From positions 1 through 64,000 of the forward strand of contig OZ026550.1 in NCBI GenBank assembly GCA_964020155.1: a stretch of 64,000 nt of DNA, in the 5' to 3' direction. This DNA is from Chondrilla cf. caribensis (taxonomy: Eukaryota > Porifera > Demospongiae > Chondrillida > Chondrillidae). Below are positions 39,640 to 51,404 of this stretch, in pieces (position 1 is the stretch's first letter; each line of letters opens with the position of its first letter). The notes beneath the pieces were generated by a model, which did no database searches, was not told the origin of the DNA, and worked only from the letters and a program-made list of their open reading frames with translations. The position numbers were made by a program, and so were the translations under genes.

Positions 39640-39815
39640 ACCCAAAGGGTCCAGGTGTCTCTCCTTGCATCCTTTCTCACCAAATCACTGGCTTGTGGTT
39701 GGCCTTGTTACAATGCCGATGTCACAAAACTATATCAGACATAAACTGACAGTAAGCACTCCATTGGATCACATCCAAGTACAATGTATACCTGCACCCA
39801 TTGAACATGCAAACA
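39640..39815. repeat. Diverged direct duplicate of 40903-41062
   Basis: Words such as AGGTGTCTC, CAATGCCGATGTCACAAAAC, CTCCATTGGATCACATCCAA and TACCTGCACCCATTGAACA occur in the same order at 40903-41062, with small indels. The two copies bracket the CA tract and composite copy 3, so a segment was duplicated around the insertion. Confidence 0.75.
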
Positions 39816-39872
39816 GGAAGAATAAAAAAACTAATAATAAATCCCATCCGTGTTGAAGTATGTGTCACCACG

Positions 39873-39877
<5 letters not shown>

Positions 39878-39929
<52 letters not shown>

Positions 39930-40045
39930 ACATGCACACAAAACACACACATGTACACACACATACAAAAGACACACACATATATGATATACACACAACC
40001 ACACATACAATACATACAGAGACAGATACAAACACAAACATACAT

Positions 40046-40101
<56 letters not shown>

Positions 40102-40188
40102 GACACACATGCACACAAACACACACACATGTACACACACATACAAAAGACACACACATATATGATATACACACAACCACACATACAA
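39878..40188. repeat. CA microsatellite with internal duplication
   Basis: Two CA tracts, each followed by a near-identical block of about 70 bp containing ACATATATGATATACACACA. The second block ends exactly where composite copy 3 begins. Long open frames on both strands are low-complexity artefacts. Confidence 0.95.
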
Positions 40189-40853
40189 TACTCAAAGCAC
40201 CCTCACTTGCCAACCAATCCTTTAAAACCATCCACAACCAGGACTTATGCCAACATCGATAGGGCTGGGACGCACTCTACATAGCCACCCCACCACACGG
40301 ACTGCAAACCTTCTACCAGAGCTCAAACTCCCTGAGAAGACGGCCATGCTGGTGTCAGAGGGAAAGGGGGGTCACCACACCGTCATAACATAGACAACAC
40401 CCTACGATACACCACACCGGCATAACATAGACAACACACAAAGCTCCTTTGCCGTAGCTACGAGCTACGTAGTCCACCATCTTCGAGTATATTCGAATTT
40501 AGAAAATACTGCAACATCATATAATATGCATTCCTACGCGTAACTACTACAGTGAATTTATATTATTTCTAGGGTTAGGTCACGGTGGCGGGGTGGTCAG
40601 GTGACACGACTCTAGGCTCCAGGTCGCGGGTTCGAATCCTCGAAAGGACGGTTTTTTTCTCCGAAAAAAAATAGCTCACTTCCTGGTGGTCAGTCGCATA
40701 CTCTCTACAAAGAACCGTAGGGGGGAGCTTTGGGACTCGCAGCTGACCTCCCAGCTAGAATAGTGTCTTCTGCATTCGTGGAATGATCTGTGGAAAGTCC
40801 CTGTAAAGCTCTACATATATAGGTGTCTTTGACCCTGAGTGGGTGACTTTTTT
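40189..40853 (+). mobile_element. Composite tRNA-SINE-like repeat, copy 3 (internal deletion)
   Basis: Same 5' start as copy 2 (TACTCAAAGCACCCTC). At about 40570 it jumps from TATTATTTCT to AGGGTTAGGTCACGG, losing about 210 bp that copies 1 and 2 keep, directly to the tRNA-like module at 40578. The 3' end GGGTGACTTTTTTATT matches copy 1. Confidence 0.8.
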
Positions 40854-41333
40854 ATTTATTACTATTCCTAGACTGTTATCATTATCATACTGATACAATG
40901 AGTATCTAGGTGTCTCGCCTAGCATCTTTTCTCATCAAATCAACTAGCTTATGGTCGACCTTCATAATTGTTACAATGCCAATGTCACAAAACTGACAAT
41001 AAACACTCCATTGGATCACATCCAATTACACTATATACCTGCACCCATTGAACACGAAAACTTTGTATAACCTTTCACATTGTATTGAGTATTGTATAAT
41101 AACCCTGATGATCAGGTTATTTCTGACTGTGTTTGCTGATGCTAAACGTGATCAGGTCAAACTCTCAAAGCTAGCCTGACACACTTGACAGCTTATCAGA
41201 AATGGCTGTTATTGGTCAACGTATTAGTCTGAGGCACTCAAACTGGTACCTAGTGCACACCAAGCAAATACAAATTTTCACTAATCATTCTATGTATAAT
41301 TATCACTCAAATTAAAATTGGTTGTTATAGTGA
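40854..41333. other. Spacer downstream of VPS18
   Basis: Contains the second copy of the 39640-39815 duplicate at 40903-41062, then unique sequence. No gene is recognised. It should hold the VPS18 3' UTR; a clear AATAAA on the minus strand was not found. Confidence 0.5.
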
Positions 41334-44300
41334 TTATTGCCACTTGTCCAGTTCAGTGTCTAGCTCTCCTGCATGGAAGAATGGCTTGTCAACAGTCCTA
41401 CATGGAATCAGATAACAATAATAATAGTTCCAATCCATATCACTAAACAGTAGTTGGTAAACTGGTTATACCCTTAGTTAAGGACATTCAAAACAACAGT
41501 GTGTGCATGACACACGAACACCTGCAAGCACATGCGGACGCCTGCAAGTACACATGGACGCCTGCAAGCACACACAGACACCTGCAAGCACACACAGACG
41601 CCTGCAAGCACACATTTACTTTATCATCAGTTGACCACAGAGGGGACAGTCGTATGCCACCAGCTCATCAATCATGGATTTGGCCTTTGCTTGCCCCTTG
41701 CTTCTTGACCCTTCCTCCACTTGCTGTCTCTGAGACTGACTGAGGACACCTTCCAGCTCTTGTCTACAGAAGAAACCCCAAGTGCATTCATGAGCTAACA
41801 CTGTGGCTGCAGGACAGCACCCACCTTTCTGGGTCGTCCAGCGAATGGAGGATCTAATGGAACAAGCACAAGGCGATCACACAGGATGGAACAAACTGGA
41901 TTGGAAGAGAAGCTCACCTGAGATGTGAGGCAGTCCATGTGGAAAGAATGTTGGCAAGAAAAAAGGTAAAACCCTCTAATCAGTAGTGGGTAGGTACAGA
42001 GGTGACACTTTATATCTGCTGGTACTTCACTCCATCTAAGAAAGAGATGAAGTCACATTCACACCTACTCCACTGTCAACACTGATGCTACCTACTTAGT
42101 CCTTATGTTGTACATGTCTTCTCTGAGTTCATTAGCACATTCAGTGGCTGTCTGAAGGCAGCATTACAGGTAAACGGTGCATATAGTAAGATATTATTGC
42201 CACGCCCATACAAACCACGCCCACCTTCATATCCTCTTCGAGTTTCTGTATTTCACTGCTGTAGTTATCAAGTGAGGCACATATGGCTTCCTAAAAGACA
42301 AAATGGGAAGGGTTAGACCCAAACACACACAGTGAGAGAGGAGGTAACCTTGAATGTCTCTATTTGGGTGAAATCTGGAAAAAATGGTAAAATATCCTCC
42401 AATCTCAACACTCTACATTCCTTCAAGATAAGCATCACTCTGAACAAGTTGAGAATAGCAATTTGAGTGGACAACTTCACACTGGGGCGTGCACAGTCCA
42501 CACCCACTGAGGCATGTCTTGCTTCTCGATCACGACATGCTTGGCTATTTTCAACCAAAGCTTCCTCTTGAGCTCTTCAATGTGGTCCACTGCTTCAAAG
42601 TTGAACCCATCATCGGGCATCTCTGCAACTTTCTTGGCCAAATCCAGGTCCACTCTCAATGCCAAAGAGAGCGCCTCTTCATAGAGGTCCTTGACACAGT
42701 ACACGTGCACACAAGCACTGTCCAACCCATGCTCGGCACACTGCCTCAGGGCATACTCAACATCATAGCATGGAGTCTGAATCATAAACATTGAACATAA
42801 CCATGTGCATCACTCTATACCATGTGTATCACTCTATACCATGTGTATAACTCTATACCGCATATATCACTCTATACCATGTGTATAATTCTATACTGCA
42901 TATATCACTCTATACCATGTGTATAACTCTATACCGCATATATCACTCTATACCATGTGTATAATTCTATACTGCATATATCACTCTATACCATGTGTAT
43001 CACTCTATACCGCATATATCACTCTATACCATGTGTATCACTCTATACCATGGGTATCACTCTATACCGCATATATCACTCTATACCATGTGTATCACTC
43101 TATACCGTGCGTACCACCACTTGCCTTTCCTTGCTTCTCCAGATAAATCATCAACTTGTCTATCTCCTTTTGGTTGATGTAAAGAGATACCAAAAAGTTG
43201 TGAATGGCTACCTCATCCACTTTCAAACTTTCAACACAAAATTCCAGATATCGTATGGCTTCCCTGTTGTGAACCTGTAATCAACACACCTCTACAGTCA
43301 CTGACCACACCTACCCATTGCTGACGACACCCGATGACACCCACCTTCAACTCATCCTCCGACAAGTTATACTGAACCAGGGCTGGGATCAGCTTAACTG
43401 GTTCTAACTTGGTTCTACGACTCATCCAAGCATCCACTGTCTCCCTGGGGGCGTGTCTCATCAGGATTGGAGAGAAATCGTAATACATTTGGCTAACTCC
43501 TCTCTTTATTCCTCTGAGAGTATCCAAGGCTTTCTTATAGGCATCAGTCTGAATGTAATGTCTGACGACTCGGTTGTAGTCTAAACAGTAGACATCAAAT
43601 ATTAAAGAAATCCAATCTACCTTAAGGTACACACACTACTAGCTGGTAGCTGGTAGAGGGGTGGGGTAGATGATTGAGTGTATGTAATAAGATTGGTGGA
43701 TTGAGTGCTGTAGTGATATTAGTGGATTAAGTACTTAGTGACATTGGTGGATTGAGTGCTGTAGTGACATTGGTGGATTGAGTGCTGTAGTGACATTGGT
43801 GGATTGAGTGCTGTAGTGACATTGGTGGATTGAGTGCTGTAGTGACATTGGTGGATTGAGTGCTGTAGATTGTCCAAATTACTACATTGAGGGTGTGTCT
43901 TCACCGTTCAACAACATAGCTAGGTGCACTGTTTCATCCGGGAACCCATGACTGGTTATCAGCTCGTACAAAGTTGCCTTGTTGCCATCAAAACAAGGCT
44001 ACACAAACAAGTAAATATCACATGACGTTCACATGACAATCACAGAGAATTGGGCAAGTCTACACCTTTAATTTCTCAGTTGATAGGAACTCTCTAAACT
44101 CCTTCCTTGTTTCTTCAAATTCAGCCATTTTGTCCCCGTCTTTCAACATACCAAGAGAATTGAGGTAGATCTCAACCAGCCATGTCGTCAGCATGGTCTG
44201 CTGAGTCTTGTCCTGAGGATGGTCACATGACAGTCACTTGACACACACAAACAAACACACAGAGAGACACACTAGTCCTCTCAACTAAATACAATCATGT

Positions 44301-46755
44301 GATAATCATATGACAGTGACTCCGCTTACATCAGGCGAAAGATTCTCCAATTTAATGTTCAAGTAGAGCTTCAAGGCTTCTGTCTGTTTGGCGTTTAGGA
44401 ATTTCAGAGCAGCTTCTTCAAAGGGAGCAGTAGACTCGGCATACATCCTAGCAGCATCGATGTACTTGTGTGCATTGAAGACAGACTCTGCTGCCTTCAG
44501 GCGAATCAGGTTCAACTGGTCCGTGCTGTCTCCGCAGTAACGCTTGGCCAAATCAAATCGTTCCTGCTCCAAATATATCTTCCACAGATAACTGTGAGTG
44601 CCAATAACACACCATTACGTCTGTACTTGTAGTACTTCATGTTCAATTGGACCAACCGTCGCTCTTTGACTATGTTGTAAATCCATATCAACTGCTCCCG
44701 ACAGACAACTATCTCCATGGAAACGGGGTTGAGTGCCATGTGACACATAGGACTAACCTTCTCACCAGATATCCTCTCCTGACAAACCACCTCATTGTTT
44801 AGTGTGCAAACCAGTTCCAACCTAAAAATTAGAAATGGATATGTGATTTGATGTCCTGAGAAGTGAAATCCATCAGTACCTGTCACGATAGAGCAAGATC
44901 AGATGAAACTCTGTCAATGCCACGCCCATGGGGACCTGCATGACTCCACCCCTTGGAGTGGAATAGGGAATTAATTTGCTTTTTGTGAGAAATTTTGCAG
45001 AGGTTGAAGAAATTTCAAACTGACAAAAGTAGGCTCCATTGCCTGAAAAAAATGAAGTCAATACAAATTAGAAACGGAAATGAGATCTACCCGACGTCCT
45101 AACCTGTCAACCATGTAAAGTGCTTGGGAATTGAGTCAGCTTTGGACTGAGGCCAGAGGGCTATGGCCCCCGCCTCTGCACCACCTGGGATCTCCTGGAG
45201 CTCGGGGAGTCTACCACTCCTCCCCTTGTACGGACTGAAGATCGGTTGAAAGACTGGTTCCATCAATAAACTTGAGGATGAGCTTCTTCCAGAGAACTGG
45301 TACAATCGGCTGCAATGCACACACACAGAAAGGTATGTGGATTACGAGGATTCCGTCACATGACATCCACCTGACCTCACCTGGGTGTGGTTGCAATGAT
45401 GCAATACTTGACATCGTTGTCAGCCTTGAAAGCCTCCACATGCAGTCCAGTGACTGGCTCGGGCTCTCTACCCGTCTGGTCCACATCCATGTGGAGTTGG
45501 AACAGCTGCATGAGAGGGGCCACTATCAGGTGGGCTACTATCAGGTGGGGCTACTATCAGGTGGGCTACTATCAGGTGGGCTACTATCAGGTGGGCTACT
45601 ATCAGGTGGGCTACTATCAGGTGGGCTACTATTAAGTGGGCAATACCTGGTTGAAGTGCTGCACCGGGCGGAGTTTCTCCAAGAAGCTCTGATCTTCAGC
45701 ACAATCCACTTCCGTTTCAATGAGTATACCTGCAAAACATTTAAGGGCTAGTAGCACATGCACACACACACATTCTCACACACTGACCTTTACTGGTACC
45801 CAGCAGTATAGGACCAGTTGTAGTATCAGTTTGTAAGTAACTGTTCCATCCAACTGACTCTATAAGATGTCCCTACACAACATGTAAGGATTAATAAAAG
45901 CCCCTGGGCTGTTAATGCCCCCAGCCCCCAAGACCCCACACCTTGCTCTTCCCGACCACGTGACTCTTCCTCATCCCTGTGTGGTGGTAGTGCGTCTCTT
46001 GAGTGTTGCGAGTGGAAAACAGCAAGTGAACTCCAGTAGGGTCTTGGAATATGGCATGGATGGGCTCATGGAAGACCACCGCTGCAAGAGGAGAGGAGGG
46101 GCCAACAACAACATCATTACAGACTGTAAATAAACCTCATTTCTCCGGATAGCCTAGCTGGATAACTCACTATCTGTCAATATTTGTCTTTTGATGTTAA
46201 ATCTTTTTATTTCCATGTCATTCTCCACAATAGTCAGGCAGTCCCCAGAAGCCACCATGTGCGTGATCTGTGAGCCTAAATGAGCACTGTACAAACGACA
46301 GCACACAAGTACACATTGTGCCATAAACACAGTCCCTCCATTTCTCATAAACACACACACACACACACACACAAGCACTCACTTGTAGTTGAACGATTTC
46401 TTCACAAGCATGGAAGGCTCCTTCGGTTCTTCTGGAACTTTGGACAACTTGGAGACCTTTAGGGGCGGACAGACGTAAACGTGACAATATCAGTTACCTT
46501 GTCCGCGACTGAGTGGACACCAATGTCACCGCATCTTTGGCATGGTAGACTACAACATGCGGTCGAATGGGGCTCCATCGAATGTGACGGGCAAAGCACA
46601 GAAGAGGAGCTCTAAGGCTAGCTCTGGTAGACGGTAAATAGTTCGTCACAAGATCCTACCTGTTCTATGTGATCATTTAGCTCATAGTCGAAAGGGTTCG
46701 TATTAAACCTCGAGAATCCACCTTCTTGCTTCTCAAAATCCTCCCAAAGTGCCAT
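41334..46755 (-). CDS. VPS18: VPS18, HOPS/CORVET tethering complex core subunit
   Basis: Vacuolar protein sorting 18 is a core subunit of the HOPS and CORVET complexes that tether endosomal and lysosomal membranes. It is a multi-exon minus-strand gene starting at ATG 46755 (MALWEDFEKQEGGF). Phase-consistent first exons: 46660-46755, 46498-46611, 46383-46456, 46171-46286, 45942-46081, 45788-45872, 45647-45729, 45381-45505. The N-terminal beta-propeller region shows GHLIESVGWNSYLQTDTTTG and GPILLGTSKG. The alpha-solenoid shows RFDLAKRYCGDS, YDFSPILMRHAPRETVDAW, RLEDILPFFPDF. The RING-H2 finger near 41918-42020 reads KCHLCTYPLL then CQHSFHMDCL. The penultimate exon ends LVAYDCPLCGQLMI at a GTAAAT donor (41620). 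The last exon, 41334-41397, adds KTVDKPFFHAGELDTELDKW plus Q and TAA in phase, matching the family's usual C-terminus. Middle exon limits are approximate. Confidence 0.93.
41510..41614. repeat. 20-bp minisatellite in last VPS18 intron
   Basis: About five units of CCTGCAAGCACACACAGACG type fill the intron 41398-41619, six bases from the donor site. It makes the penultimate exon appear to read straight into a stop. Confidence 0.9.
42800..43120. repeat. 19-bp minisatellite in VPS18 intron
   Basis: About 16 alternating units of the types CATATATCACTCTATAC and CATGTGTATCACTCTATAC. Wholly intronic between exons near 42780 and 43130. Confidence 0.9.
43690..43875. repeat. 26-bp minisatellite in VPS18 intron
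   Basis: About six to seven units of TAGTGACATTGGTGGATTGA plus GTGCTG, intronic. Confidence 0.9.
45530..45640. repeat. 15-bp minisatellite in VPS18 intron
   Basis: About seven to eight units of AGGTGGGCTACTATC between the exons 45381-45505 and 45647-45729, starting about 25 bases from the upstream exon border. Confidence 0.95.
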
Positions 46756-46782
46756 ATTCTTCTTTCGATGTACGTACGGACT

Positions 46783-46797
46783 CTATGAAGTAGCCAT
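46783..46797 (-). promoter_or_regulatory. Possible 4-codon uORF ahead of VPS18
   Basis: In the minus-strand leader, AAAATGGCTACTTCATAG forms a minimal M-A-T-S-stop frame 28 bases before the VPS18 ATG, in good start context. Whether it lies in the mRNA depends on the unknown transcription start. Confidence 0.3.
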
Positions 46798-46827
46798 TTT
46801 CGTAAGCACGTGATCAGTGCACGCCCA

Positions 46828-46833
46828 TTTATT
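46828..46833 (-). terminator. Vinculin AATAAA polyadenylation signal
   Basis: TTTATT on the plus strand reads AATAAA on the minus strand, 98 bases after the vinculin stop and 73 bases before the VPS18 ATG. The vinculin 3' end and the VPS18 promoter share about 180 bp. Confidence 0.6.
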
Positions 46834-46931
46834 AACAATAAGAGATTGATGACACGAAAAAGTCGCTATATCTACAGAAAATCTACATTCAGTTTCAAGT
46901 TCTAAATTTCTAATTTCACAAAGTGCAACAA

Positions 46932-49707
46932 CTAACGATGTCTCTTGATCCACCTCAGCCCAAGTTTACCCGCTGGACTATCAGGGGGGACTCTTATGGA
47001 GGCAGCCTCAGTTGAGTAGAGGACTTCGGAAACAGCTTTCATCAGATTTTGAGCGTTGTCGGTAAGCATCTCTGTGGCTTCACGATCAGACTCCGGATCT
47101 AGATGGTAAAGAAAGACAGTAGCCACTTGACCTTAAACATACCAGTGGCCATTGCCACAAGCACCATCTCCTGAGCGTGTGGCCTTGACAGTCGCGATAA
47201 TCTTCAATTGAGTTGAGATTGTGGGGATCTTGTCAATAACTTGAAGGATTGCCTGTGATATCAATACACGTGTATTATTGTATATACATATGGTTTCCTT
47301 GGTAAAACTACTCCTCACCCTCTTCAGTCTCTTATCTGTGCAGGAGTCGGCTACTAATCTGGCCATCTTCACTATCTCCTCACTCTCCTTGGCTATCTGT
47401 CGAGCGGTCATGATTAAATCCTTCTTAGAGTGGAGTTCTCCGCCCTCACCTCTGTAAGGGAAGACCCGCCCACCTAGCATAACATACTACCGTACACACC
47501 CACCAGTAGGGACCCTAACCCTAACCCTAGCCAGGTACCCCCACCAGTAGGGACATCCATCAACATGCATATTCTCAGGTGGATACACACCCAACTAATA
47601 TAAAATTCACAACAATTAGGTTGAACACGCCCCCCCCCCACCCACCGAGCAAACTGTGACATTTGCATCATGAGGCGAGCCATCCTCTTGGCAGCAGCCA
47701 CCATCTCATTCTCCTTCTCCTCCCAAGTCTTAGTGTCCTCTATCAGCTTATGGGCTGCAAACTGCAGGATACACGTCACATGACCATCACATGACAGCAC
47801 GCCCTGTAGCTACTTCATGGTGTTATACACTCACACCAATGGGGTTTTCTTTCTCGTCAGGAGCTGGTTCCTCCTCCTCAGGGGGTGGGGGAACAGGCGG
47901 GGCTTCTGGCAGTGGTGGACGTTCGGGAGCTGAAAGGAGGGCATATCTTACAGTTGCACAGAAAATAATTTCAAATAACTAACGAGGTGTGGGCGGCCTC
48001 CTCTGTCGATCAATTACATCACCTATTCCTTTAACAGCTTCCACAAGCTGTAACAGACAGAGGGGAGAGAAAATGAAGCATCTGGCCTCCAATTTGACAA
48101 CATCGCATTACCTTATCAGCATTAGTAGAGAATGTCTCGAAGACTTCCTTATTCTTCGGTTGTGTAATGGAGCTCTTGGCACTGGTCACCATTGGAGGAA
48201 TACCTGGTTACAAGGTGGAGGTATGGAGGAGGGACTGAAGAGACTCTATTCCCAGCAAATCTGCCTCACAACTCACTCTTGCCAACAGCTTCACTTCCAC
48301 TCGCTCACAACTCACTCTTGCCAACAGCTTCACTTCCACTCGCTCACAACTCACTCTTGCCAACAGCTTCACTTCCACTCGCTCACATCTCACTCTTGCC
48401 AACAGCTTCACTTCCACTCGCTCACAACTCACTCTTGCCAACAGCTTCACTTCCATTTTTCAGTTCATCGATGTATTTTTTGTCTTCAGTGTTGTCAATC
48501 TCACTTTGTGTTACCGTGACAACTCTGTTGGCTGTGCGAGCTGCACTGGCTACACTCTCAAACGCAGCCTGTACCGTGCGATAGGGCAGGTCCATACACC
48601 CTCAGACAAGACTATGACACGCCCACCAGGGGACACCCCTTACCTGTGGGCTTTCAGAAGTTTGTATACACTTCTTAGCTCTCTCCAAATCAGCTCTGAG
48701 CTGTTCCTCTACATGGGCGTAGATCGGGGGGTGAGGCAATGAACATGCAATGAGCTGTTGCAGTACAACAAGACTGTACAGCAGACGTGAGGGGAGTTTG
48801 AGAGCAACAGAGGTGGGGTCTACAAGTATGGGAGGTGGGGTCTACAAGTGTGGGAGGTGGGGTCCACAAGTGTGGGAGGTGAGGTCTACAAGTATGGGAG
48901 GTGTGGTCTACAAGCACTGGAGGAGTGGTCTACACACGGCCACAAACCTGAAGCTCTGATGAAGTCTGCCGGATCAGTCCCCCCGTCAACTAGCTTCACA
49001 AGCTTTTGAACTTGTTTCTGATATTCATCCTTCATCTTAGTGTAGTGCTCTTTGACTTCCTAATAGGGATGGTGTTACCATAGCAACTGTTCGAACACAC
49101 TGACTGTACATACTCACCTCATTCCCTGGGTTGTCATAGAGAGCCTTGGAGGCGTGGATGACTTGCGGAGCTAGGCTGGACACCTGACAACAACAACAAC
49201 ACACCCTTTATCTATTAGCCATTGCACTACACTAGTGTCAGCCATCTTACCTTCTTGGCAGTCCTCACGAGCTCATCAGCGTGAGCCTTGTCCGTGACCA
49301 GACCGGACTTAGCCAAGGCAACTGCTGTGTCAGCCATGTCGAAGGCATGCTCTCGGAACTCCGCCTTTCTCTTCTTGTAATTTTCTTCACGATTAGGAGC
49401 ATCTGGAGCAAGCGATCACAAGTAATTGAATTCATAGTTCGAGGTGATTGGATTCACAGCCCTCACCAATGGGTGCAGTTGAGGCTTCAGTGAGTGCATT
49501 GAGAGGTCCAAGGGGATCTTTGAAGGTGTGCACAATCTGACGAGCCAGGGCTGTCCTCATTTTGGACTCGAGCTCATCGAGCTTCTCAGCAATCATCTTT
49601 CTCAACTCCTGAGCTCGTTCCGAGTTCCCCTAGCAGAGGAATTGCCCATCATACACCAGCCACTATCGGTACACAGAGCACCCAATGATGCCTGCTACTT
49701 GATCCAC

Positions 49708-49761
<54 letters not shown>

Positions 49762-51342
49762 GCGCGCGCGCACTTGGCCACTCTCTTCCAGTTTTCTCAG
49801 TTCATCGTTCAAAGCTTCTATCTCAGCTACAAGTCTGAGTATCTCGTCTTTGTCCTTGGGTTGCATGGTGGATGCTAGGTCCTTGGCCTGCTCCAGGAGA
49901 GCTGCAGTAGCTTCGTATCTCGCCTTGTAGACTTCTGGGGATTTCGTGTTCTCTACACAAAATGAATTATCACATACACAGTATCCCATAATAGAACACA
50001 CACAGATCCTACAGTGATGATGATAGCGACAAACAACATACCAGACTCTGATAGTAGCTGTCTCGCTTGAAAGAACTTGGCAGCCATTGTTCCGGGTAGA
50101 GCTCCTCCAAAACTCTCCCCAGCTGCACCAGTACTGGTGGCTTCCGCTGAAAGGCAGAGAAAATGAGATGTAGATACTATGGTATCACCACGGTAACCTC
50201 AGTCCTCACCTAAAGCTCCCATTTCCTCACTGGGAGATGTCAGCTGTAACACTCTGATAATCTCCTCCATGGAGTTGTCCAGCATCTTCATGATGTAGTT
50301 CCTGTTCTCCTGGGCGTCACCGGCGCTCTGGGGCTTGGTCTGGCGGAGGTGACCGAAGGCCCTCATCGAAGAGATGAGGAGAGGAACTGATCTCTTGTAC
50401 TGCTCACATTCTTCTCCGAGTTTAGAGGCATGAGAGAGGTTGGTGAGATCACTGGTCCTGCCCTCGACCTGCGAGGGGGCGTGAGAAAGATATTACAGAG
50501 GGTATCCCAGCAACATATGCCAATAGGTATCCTAGCAACAACATTATGTATGGGATATAATTGCTACAGTTCAATGGTTCACAATCCTTTGATGTGAGAG
50601 ACCATTGATGTGAGGGACCGTTGGTGTGAGGGACCATTGGTGTGAGGGACCATTGGGAGCTCAAAAATTGCCTGCATAACAAACATGGCCGCCCCACCTC
50701 AGCCACAACCCACCTGTTTCATGGTTGTTGTCAGTCCTGGAATCAAGTTCTTCTCGAAAGTGTCGACTTCTTCCAAGTTTTCCACGTGCTCAGCCACCTT
50801 CATATACTCCCTCACTCCGTTACAGTTTTTAATGATCTTTCTCACTTCTGATTGGTCCATTACCAGCAACAGCTTAGACAATCCACTGAGAATACCTAGA
50901 TGGATTAACATGAACACATGCTGTAAAAGCCTCCGGGCTGTTAGTAAGAGACAACCAGCATGGATATAAACATGCACAAAGACTCTAAATGACACGATCA
51001 CATGACCATAAGCCAGCAAGCGAGGATCCTTCTACTGCCCACCTCTGGATCCCTTCAACAGATTCTGTCGGCTTGTTTCACAGTGAGGGTCCTTCTCGAA
51101 GCCACTGGCCGCCTCCTTCAAGAGACGAGTAGCCGAGTCCACTGTGTCAAAAGTGGCTGGCATGTCTTCCTTCAGCTTGTCATCTTTAGAAGCTGCCAAG
51201 GTTTGCTTGCCAACCTAATAAGCACCCAGAACATCGATTCATGCACACACCCACATCCACACACATACATGTATGCACACCCACACTCACATGTATGTAC
51301 ACACACAAACACCCACCCGCACACACACACATCCACACACAT

Positions 51343-51404
<62 letters not shown>

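Noticed and set aside
41616..41618. VPS18 stop codon at 41616
   Set aside because: A donor site two bases into the codon before it and a phase-matched exon at 41334-41397 restore the conserved C-terminus.
48208..48456. Repeated minus-strand ORF with VEVKLLARVSCER units
   Set aside because: Wrong-frame reading of the intronic 39-bp repeat; it conflicts with the vinculin frame.
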